From an uncultured Oceanospirillales bacterium (GTDB lineage Bacteria; Pseudomonadota; Gammaproteobacteria; Pseudomonadales; Litorivicinaceae): 11,164 nucleotides of DNA. Positions 6,853 through 11,164 of this stretch are shown here, in pieces. Location: contig CAJXTO010000040.1 of the NCBI GenBank assembly GCA_913061245.1, forward strand, positions 1 to 11,164, given 5' to 3'. Position 1 is the stretch's first letter. Each line of letters opens with the position of its first letter. Below the pieces are notes generated by a model that made no database searches, was not told the DNA's origin, and saw only the letters and a program-made list of their open reading frames with translations. Position numbers and translations under genes: made by a program.

Positions 6853-7458
6853 ATGACCATCGAACACATCGACAATTGCCAGCTTCCGACCCAATGGGGA
6901 ACTTTCGACATGCACGGATTCCGGGAAACTGAATCTGGAAAAGAGCATGTTGCGCTTGTTATGGGTGATCCTGGCCATGAGCAGCCGGTTTTAATCCGTG
7001 TGCATTCGGAGTGTTTGACTGGCGATGCCTTGTTTTCGCAACGCTGTGACTGTGGCGCTCAACTTGAGCACGCGATGGCGGCGGTTGCTGCAAAAGGGTC
7101 GGGAATTATTCTCTACTTGCGCCAAGAAGGTCGTGGAATCGGCTTATTGAATAAAATCCGTGCCTATCATCTTCAAGACGAAGGTGCTGATACGGTAGAT
7201 GCCAACGAGGCATTAGGTTTTGCAGCCGATCAGCGTGATTACTCGATTGTTGGGCCAATGCTTGCGCATTTTGGTGTAAGTGAAGTGGAGCTCTTGACCA
7301 ATAACCCGAAGAAAGTTGAAGCACTTGAGAACCTTGGTATTTCTGTGGTGAAACGTCATTCCATTGAAACAGGGCTGACTCCACATAATCAGAATTATCT
7401 AAAGACGAAGCTCAATCGGTTGGGGCACTTATTAAGTCAGCCTGAAAACTTCAGTTAA
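6853..7458 (+). CDS. ribA: GTP cyclohydrolase II (RibA)
   Basis: RibA opens the imidazole ring of GTP, releasing formate and pyrophosphate, and is the committed step of riboflavin synthesis. The 201 residues (E. coli RibA 196) carry a complete active site: zinc cysteines C54, C65 and C67 within HSECLTGDALFSQRCDCG (51-68), YLRQEGRGIGLLNKIRAY (88-105), GFAADQRDY and LLTNNPKKV (148-155). All the motifs missing from the second half of the RibBA-like protein are intact here, so this is very likely the working enzyme. It begins 4 nt after pgpA, at the end of the plus-strand run. Its stop overlaps the end of dxs on the other strand by 8 nt, so no separate terminator space exists. Confidence 0.97.
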   Translation: MTIEHIDNCQLPTQWGTFDMHGFRETESGKEHVALVMGDPGHEQPVLIRVHSECLTGDALFSQRCDCGAQLEHAMAAVAAKGSGIILYLRQEGRGIGLLNKIRAYHLQDEGADTVDANEALGFAADQRDYSIVGPMLAHFGVSEVELLTNNPKKVEALENLGISVVKRHSIETGLTPHNQNYLKTKLNRLGHLLSQPENFS

Positions 7459-9331
7459 GTCGTTTTTCAATTGCCGCCTGAATGCCACTCGCATCCAGTC
7501 CAACGCGCGATAGCATTGCATCCGGTTTGGCATGCGCTTCATATCGATCAGGAAGACCTAAGCACAGTAAATTGACTGACAGTCCTTGGTCAGCGTAATA
7601 CTCGCCAACCGCTGAACCTGCTCCACCCATCCGCTGATGTTCCTCAACAGTGACAATCAATTTGGTGTCTGCATATTTGGCTAAGATGGCCTCATCGATC
7701 GGTTTGACCCAACGCATATCGATGACAGTTGCATCAAGTTGTTCTGCCGCTTCGAGGGCTTCAAATACGCGTGATCCAAAGGCGAGGATGACAATGCCTG
7801 ACTGGCCTTCGCGGCGAGTAACTGCTCGGCCCACATCCACAGTATTGAGGCTTGCATCTGGCAGCTCGCCAGGTCCCTGACCGCGCGGATATCTAACAGC
7901 TGCAGGACCAGGGTGTTGATAACACGTTGAGAGCAAGAGTCGGCATTCTGCTTCGCTTGAGGGTGCGGCAATGATGATTTCAGGCAGCGTTCTTAAAAAC
8001 GCGTAATCATAGACACCTGCATGGGTTGGGCCGTCCTCACCCACGAGCCCTGCGCGGTCAATTGCGAAAGTGACATCCAAACCTTGAACACAGACGTCAT
8101 GAATCACTTGGTCGTATGCGCGCTGCAAGAAGGTCGAGTAGATTGCGACTACAGGCTTTGTATTTTGCGTGGCGAAGCCTGCCCCGAGACAAACCGCATG
8201 TTGCTCTGCGATTGCCACATCAAAGTAGCGATCTGGGAATCGCTTAGAGAATTCGATGAGATCAGACCCTTCGCGCATGGCTGGGGTAATCCCAACCAAC
8301 CTTGAGTCGCTTTCTGCCATATCGCAGAGCCATTGCCCAAAGATATTTGAATAGGTCGGTTTGGGTGTCGCCTCTGAATCGGACTTTGCCTTGAGTTTGC
8401 CAATCGCGTGGTATTTGATCGGATCATCTTCAGCCGGAACAAAGCCACATCCCTTTTGTGTGACAACGTGTAAAAACTGCGGGCCAGGGAGGTCTTTCAT
8501 GTTTTGAAGTGTTGTGACAAGACCCTGCAAATCGTGTCCATCAATGGGCCCAATGTAGTTAAACCCGATCTCTTCAAAGAGTGTCGCTGGACTGACCATA
8601 CCCTTTAAATGTTCTTCTGTTTTTTTAGCAAACTGCGCAAGTGGCGGTAGAGGCTCAAGAAGTTTGCGCGCTTCATCGCGGCTGCGGGTGTAGGCCTTTG
8701 ATGAGAGTAGTTTGGCTAAGTAGTCACGAATGCCGCCGACGTTTCTGGAAATTGACATGTCGTTGTCATTCAATATGACGAGCATATTGGCTTTTTCACT
8801 TGCCGCATGGTTCAAGGCTTCAAAAGCGAGGCCCGCAGTCAGCGCACCGTCACCAATCACCGCGACATGACGGCGGCTCGATTGATTGAGCTTGGCATCC
8901 AAAGCCATCCCAAGTGCCGCACTAATTGACGTACTCGAGTGCCCAACCCCGAAGGTATCGTATGGACTTTCTTTTCGGTCTGGAAACGCAGCCAAGCCAT
9001 CTTCCTTGCGGATAGTTGGAAGTTGTTCACGGCGTCCTGTGAGAATCTTATGCGGATAGGCTTGGTGTCCAACATCCCAGATCAACTGATCAAAGGGAGT
9101 GTCTAAGCAAAAATGTAAGGCAACAGTCAGTTCGACAACCCCAAGCCCTGCTCCAAAATGCCCACCGGAAATACCGACTGAGTACAGAAGATATTCGCGG
9201 ACCTCATCGGCCACTTGGCGCAATTGATCACGATTGAGTGTGCGTAAATCATGAGGCGAGTTGATTCCTTCCAATAATGGAATATTCGGGCGTTCGCCCG
9301 GAATGGTGTGGAAGAGTTTCATGGATGGCAT
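7451..9331 (-). CDS. dxs: 1-deoxy-D-xylulose-5-phosphate synthase
   Basis: Dxs condenses pyruvate and glyceraldehyde 3-phosphate to DXP using thiamine diphosphate. DXP feeds the MEP isoprenoid pathway and also thiamine and pyridoxal synthesis. The 626 residues match the family length. Transketolase-like features are visible: SGGHFGAGLG with H58, WDVGHQAYPHKILTGR (85-100), GVGHSSTSISAALG, the diphosphate/magnesium site GDGALTAG (160-167) continuing to NDNDMSIS, the catalytic glutamate E376 in AIAEQHAV, YSTFLQRAYDQ and DRAGLVGEDGPTH. It ends with a domain containing GGAGSAVGEY. The start shares one base with the ispA stop (TAATG). A second ATG three codons later (9322) is possible; neither has a strong ribosome binding site. 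The last codon lies inside the ribA 3' end. Confidence 0.96.
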   Translation of the reverse strand: MPSMKLFHTIPGERPNIPLLEGINSPHDLRTLNRDQLRQVADEVREYLLYSVGISGGHFGAGLGVVELTVALHFCLDTPFDQLIWDVGHQAYPHKILTGRREQLPTIRKEDGLAAFPDRKESPYDTFGVGHSSTSISAALGMALDAKLNQSSRRHVAVIGDGALTAGLAFEALNHAASEKANMLVILNDNDMSISRNVGGIRDYLAKLLSSKAYTRSRDEARKLLEPLPPLAQFAKKTEEHLKGMVSPATLFEEIGFNYIGPIDGHDLQGLVTTLQNMKDLPGPQFLHVVTQKGCGFVPAEDDPIKYHAIGKLKAKSDSEATPKPTYSNIFGQWLCDMAESDSRLVGITPAMREGSDLIEFSKRFPDRYFDVAIAEQHAVCLGAGFATQNTKPVVAIYSTFLQRAYDQVIHDVCVQGLDVTFAIDRAGLVGEDGPTHAGVYDYAFLRTLPEIIIAAPSSEAECRLLLSTCYQHPGPAAVRYPRGQGPGELPDASLNTVDVGRAVTRREGQSGIVILAFGSRVFEALEAAEQLDATVIDMRWVKPIDEAILAKYADTKLIVTVEEHQRMGGAGSAVGEYYADQGLSVNLLCLGLPDRYEAHAKPDAMLSRVGLDASGIQAAIEKRLN

Positions 9332-10206
9332 TAATTCGTTCGCTCCACGCTCAATCGCGCCAGTTGTTCTAACATGGTGGTGTCTCCTGCGAGGCGCGCA
9401 AGGGCTTTGTGGGCAATTTCCACTAATGCATAAGCTTCTTTCTCACTGGCTTTGAGACCAAGAAGACTTGGGAAAGTCGATTTTCCGAGGACTTGGTCGC
9501 GGCCTTGGGTTTTTCCAAGCGTCTCTGTTGACGCCGTCTCATCGAGGATGTCGTCTTGGATTTGGAACGCGAGTCCGATCGCCTGTCCTGCTTCAGTAAG
9601 CGCAGTCCAGTCAGCATCTGATGGTTCTCCACAGGCCGCACCCATGAGGACGCTCGCGGTAATGAGTGCACCAGTTTTTCTCGCGTGCATCGCTTTTAAC
9701 GCATCTAAAGAGAGCGCTTTGCCCTCGGATTCAAGATCTATCGCCTGGCCAAGAGCCATTCCCCGGAATCCGACCGCCTCTCCAAGGAGTCTGAGTTGTT
9801 TGACTCGCATGTGATCTGTTCTGACATCGTCTTCGCCGAGGATTGAGAATGCGAGTGCTTGTAGAGCATCTCCCGCGAGAATGGCGGTCGCCTCATCAAA
9901 TGCGATGTGAGTCGTCGGTTGGCCGCGTCTTAGGGCATCATCATCCATCGCTGGAAGATCATCATGAATGAGTGAATAGGCGTGCAGGAGTTCGACAGAA
10001 ATGGCTGCGGTATCTGCAGCCTCTCGACTTGCGCCGACTGCGGCTGCGGCTGCATACACCAAAGCCGGACGCAAACGCTTACCGCCGCGAAGCACGCTGT
10101 AACGTGCGGCCTCTAAGAGTCGTGAGTCTCCAAGGTGCTGTCCAAGCGCATCATCAAGTGCTTGGTCAATCCGCGCGCGAATCTGTTCGAGCCAATCCTG
10201 ATCCAA
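9331..10206 (-). CDS. ispA: Farnesyl diphosphate synthase (IspA)
   Basis: IspA condenses isopentenyl diphosphate with dimethylallyl and then geranyl diphosphate to give farnesyl diphosphate, the precursor of undecaprenyl carrier lipid, quinones and other polyprenyl products. The 291 residues show GGKRLRP (41-47), the first aspartate-rich motif DDLPAMDDD (82-90), KTGAL (177-181), FQIQDDILDETA with the second aspartate-rich motif (218-222) and GKSTFP (241-246). The text before the first motif (LLHAYSLIHDD) resembles E. coli IspA, which supports a short-chain product. The start is TTG at 10206; no upstream in-frame start is available before an in-frame region of xseB, and GGAGG sits 10 nt upstream. 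It follows xseB by 5 nt and touches dxs, forming the classic xseB-ispA-dxs set. Confidence 0.95.
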   Translation of the reverse strand: MDQDWLEQIRARIDQALDDALGQHLGDSRLLEAARYSVLRGGKRLRPALVYAAAAAVGASREAADTAAISVELLHAYSLIHDDLPAMDDDALRRGQPTTHIAFDEATAILAGDALQALAFSILGEDDVRTDHMRVKQLRLLGEAVGFRGMALGQAIDLESEGKALSLDALKAMHARKTGALITASVLMGAACGEPSDADWTALTEAGQAIGLAFQIQDDILDETASTETLGKTQGRDQVLGKSTFPSLLGLKASEKEAYALVEIAHKALARLAGDTTMLEQLARLSVERTN

Positions 10207-10211
10207 TGCGC

Positions 10212-10439
10212 TTAGGCCTCCGGATCAAACGGCGCTTCTTCGCCAGACTGCTTGATTTCTGTGACTTTTTGCGAGGCAGTATCGAGGATGGCGTGGCATT
10301 CTTTGGCGAGCTGGACACCCTTTTCAAACGCTTCAAGTGACGTGTCTAGTGGCATTGATCCTTGTTCCATCTGCCGGACCAAGGCTTCGAGTTCGGCAAG
10401 TTTTGCCTCAAAAGATGGCGATGAGTTTGGTTCAGACAT
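10212..10439 (-). CDS. xseB: Exodeoxyribonuclease VII small subunit
   Basis: XseB is the small subunit that binds several copies to XseA to form exonuclease VII, which degrades single-stranded DNA from either end. At 75 residues it is the usual size. It shows the family pattern FEAKLAELEALVRQMEQGSMPL (10-31) followed by a second helix, EAFEKGVQLAKECHAILDTA (37-56), forming a helical hairpin, and an acidic C-terminus. The ATG at 10439 is 2 nt after the stop of the upstream membrane-protein gene. The frame is open further upstream, but those codons lie over that other gene and show no homology. GGCGG about 7 nt upstream is a weak ribosome binding site. Confidence 0.94.
   Translation of the reverse strand: MSEPNSSPSFEAKLAELEALVRQMEQGSMPLDTSLEAFEKGVQLAKECHAILDTASQKVTEIKQSGEEAPFDPEA
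10217..10221 (-). promoter_or_regulatory. Ribosome binding site for the TTG start of ispA
   Basis: Read on the minus strand, GGAGG lies within the last codons of xseB and ends 10 nt before the TTG at 10206. It is a near-consensus Shine-Dalgarno sequence and is the main support for a TTG start. Confidence 0.65.
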
Positions 10440-10441
10440 AA

Positions 10442-10678
10442 TTAACCGCCGATGAAGAAGGTGTGATAGATCAGTCTGACAACGACGCCGATGATCATGA
10501 GCCCAAGACCCACACGATTGACAATGAATTCTTGACGGGTCAATTGGAGGCGCTTTTGCCAGAAAAAGATAACTGCCTTCGCATCGCCTGTCCGCTTGAT
10601 ATAGAGCGCAAACGAAAAAAGAACAATGAAAGCGCCAATAGCAAGAGCGCCTTGTTCCAGTTGGACAAGCCAATCCAT
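10442..10678 (-). CDS. Small two-helix membrane protein of unknown function
   Basis: I do not recognise the family of this 78-residue product. It has two hydrophobic segments, about residues 10-27 (GALAIGAFIVLFSFALYI) and 56-75 (VGLGLMIIGVVVRLIYHTFF). The loop between them holds seven lysine/arginine residues, while the N-terminus is acidic (MDWLVQLE). By the positive-inside rule this predicts a hairpin with a cytoplasmic loop and both ends in the periplasm. R68 lies within the second helix. It is very probably a real gene: it fits exactly between its neighbours (3 nt after the transglycosylase stop, 2 nt before xseB) and has AAGGA 7 nt before the ATG. Co-transcription with a lytic transglycosylase hints at an envelope role, but that is inference only. 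Confidence 0.8.
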   Translation of the reverse strand: MDWLVQLEQGALAIGAFIVLFSFALYIKRTGDAKAVIFFWQKRLQLTRQEFIVNRVGLGLMIIGVVVRLIYHTFFIGG

Positions 10679-10681
10679 GGG

Positions 10682-11164
10682 TTATTCCTTACCAGTAATT
10701 TGAGGTGCGGCGACTTCATCAAGTCGCGTAATGGCACCATTATAGCGCCACTCATAGATAACTTGCGCGGTTAGAACGCGCTGGACGTAGTTTCTGGTTT
10801 CAGTGAATGGGATTGAAGCCACCCAAACATCCATTGGCATGGATTTATCGGGCATCCATTGTTTCACGCGATGAGGGCCTGCATTGTATGCGGCACTTGC
10901 GAGCGCTGGATGGCCGAATCGATTCAGTTGTTTAGCGAGGTAGTAGCTTCCGATCCGAATATTGGTCGACGGGTTAATAAGCGTCCGATTCCCGCGCCAT
11001 CTGAGGTTCAGCTCTTTTGCTGTCTGACGCCCAGTTCTTGGCATCACCTGCATTAAGCCAAGGGCGCCTGCGGGACTTCGAATGTCGTGCATAAACAAAC
11101 TTTCTGAGCGCATTAAGCCCGAAAGCCAAGAGAGTGAGATGTCGTGGCGTTTGGCTGCATTCTT
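10682..11164 (-). CDS. Soluble lytic murein transglycosylase (Slt-like), C-terminal part
   Basis: The frame is open to the window edge, so the N-terminus lies outside; 160 residues are visible. They form the lysozyme-like SLT catalytic domain, which cleaves peptidoglycan glycan strands to 1,6-anhydro products in the periplasm. The catalytic glutamate is in GLMRSESLF at about visible residues 16-24, followed by SPAGALGLMQVMP, the pattern NPSTNIRIGSYYLA, ASAAYNAGPHRVKQW and FTETRNYVQRVL. These resemble the E. coli Slt70 C-terminal domain (RQESAW, SPVGASGLMQIMP, SAAYNAGLGRV, FSETRGYV). Whether the missing part has the superhelical U-domain of Slt70 cannot be seen, so slt is likely but not assigned. 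The internal ATG at 11113 falls just before the catalytic glutamate and is not the start. The stop is 3 nt before the membrane-protein gene. Confidence 0.9.
   Translation of the reverse strand, partial: KNAAKRHDISLSWLSGLMRSESLFMHDIRSPAGALGLMQVMPRTGRQTAKELNLRWRGNRTLINPSTNIRIGSYYLAKQLNRFGHPALASAAYNAGPHRVKQWMPDKSMPMDVWVASIPFTETRNYVQRVLTAQVIYEWRYNGAITRLDEVAAPQITGKE

Noticed and set aside
7442..7454. Small inverted repeat (CTGAA-AAC-TTCAG) as a terminator at the ribA/dxs junction
   Set aside because: The stem is only 5 bp and AT-rich, and no U-tract follows directly on either strand.
8021..8305. 94-codon open frame on the plus strand inside dxs
   Set aside because: It is antisense to conserved dxs codons, has no recognisable domain and fits a shadow frame; other antisense frames in the window are similar.
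1..11164. Mobile element, CRISPR array, toxin-antitoxin or defence genes
   Set aside because: Every part of the window is accounted for by housekeeping genes plus one small membrane protein; I saw no repeat arrays, transposase motifs or tRNA genes.

Overview
This window is a dense block of bacterial housekeeping genes, almost certainly from a gammaproteobacterium. The gene order nrdR-ribD-ribBA-ribH-nusB-thiL-pgpA-ribA, facing dxs-ispA-xseB, matches my memory of Pseudomonas and related marine lineages, and the proteins read like their E. coli and Pseudomonas counterparts. GC content looks moderate (about half, not computed). I see no mobile element, CRISPR array, tRNA, rRNA or phage gene, and no sign of horizontal transfer. 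I did not find a new biological system; the notable points are details of gene content and layout.

Plus strand, 1-7458: ten co-directional genes run with overlaps or gaps of at most 4 nt. They are rnr (3' part, RNase R), rlmB (23S rRNA ribose methyltransferase), nrdR (ribonucleotide reductase repressor), ribD, a ribB gene fused to a degenerate GTP cyclohydrolase II domain (RibBX-like), ribH, nusB, thiL, pgpA and a complete ribA. RibA, RibD, RibB and RibH together supply every riboflavin step except the dephosphorylation step and riboflavin synthase (ribE). In the layout I recall from pseudomonads ribE lies between ribD and ribBA; here those two genes are 1 nt apart. The active GTP cyclohydrolase II must be the separate RibA, because the second half of the RibBA-like protein has lost its zinc and catalytic motifs. 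ThiL completes thiamine diphosphate, the cofactor that Dxs uses.

Minus strand, 11164-7451: five co-directional genes read toward the first block. They are the C-terminal part of a soluble lytic transglycosylase (Slt-like), a 78-residue two-helix membrane protein I do not recognise, xseB, ispA and dxs. Dxs and IspA make and use isoprenoid precursors (DXP, then farnesyl diphosphate); XseB is the small subunit of exonuclease VII.

The two blocks converge and their last codons overlap by 8 nt at 7451-7458. With the starts chosen here, only about 19 nt of the 11,164 are outside a coding region. There is therefore no stretch over 300 bases without a gene, and no room for a leader, riboswitch or stand-alone terminator between genes. 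Several starts (GTG for nusB and thiL, TTG for ispA) were chosen from family alignment and ribosome binding sites.
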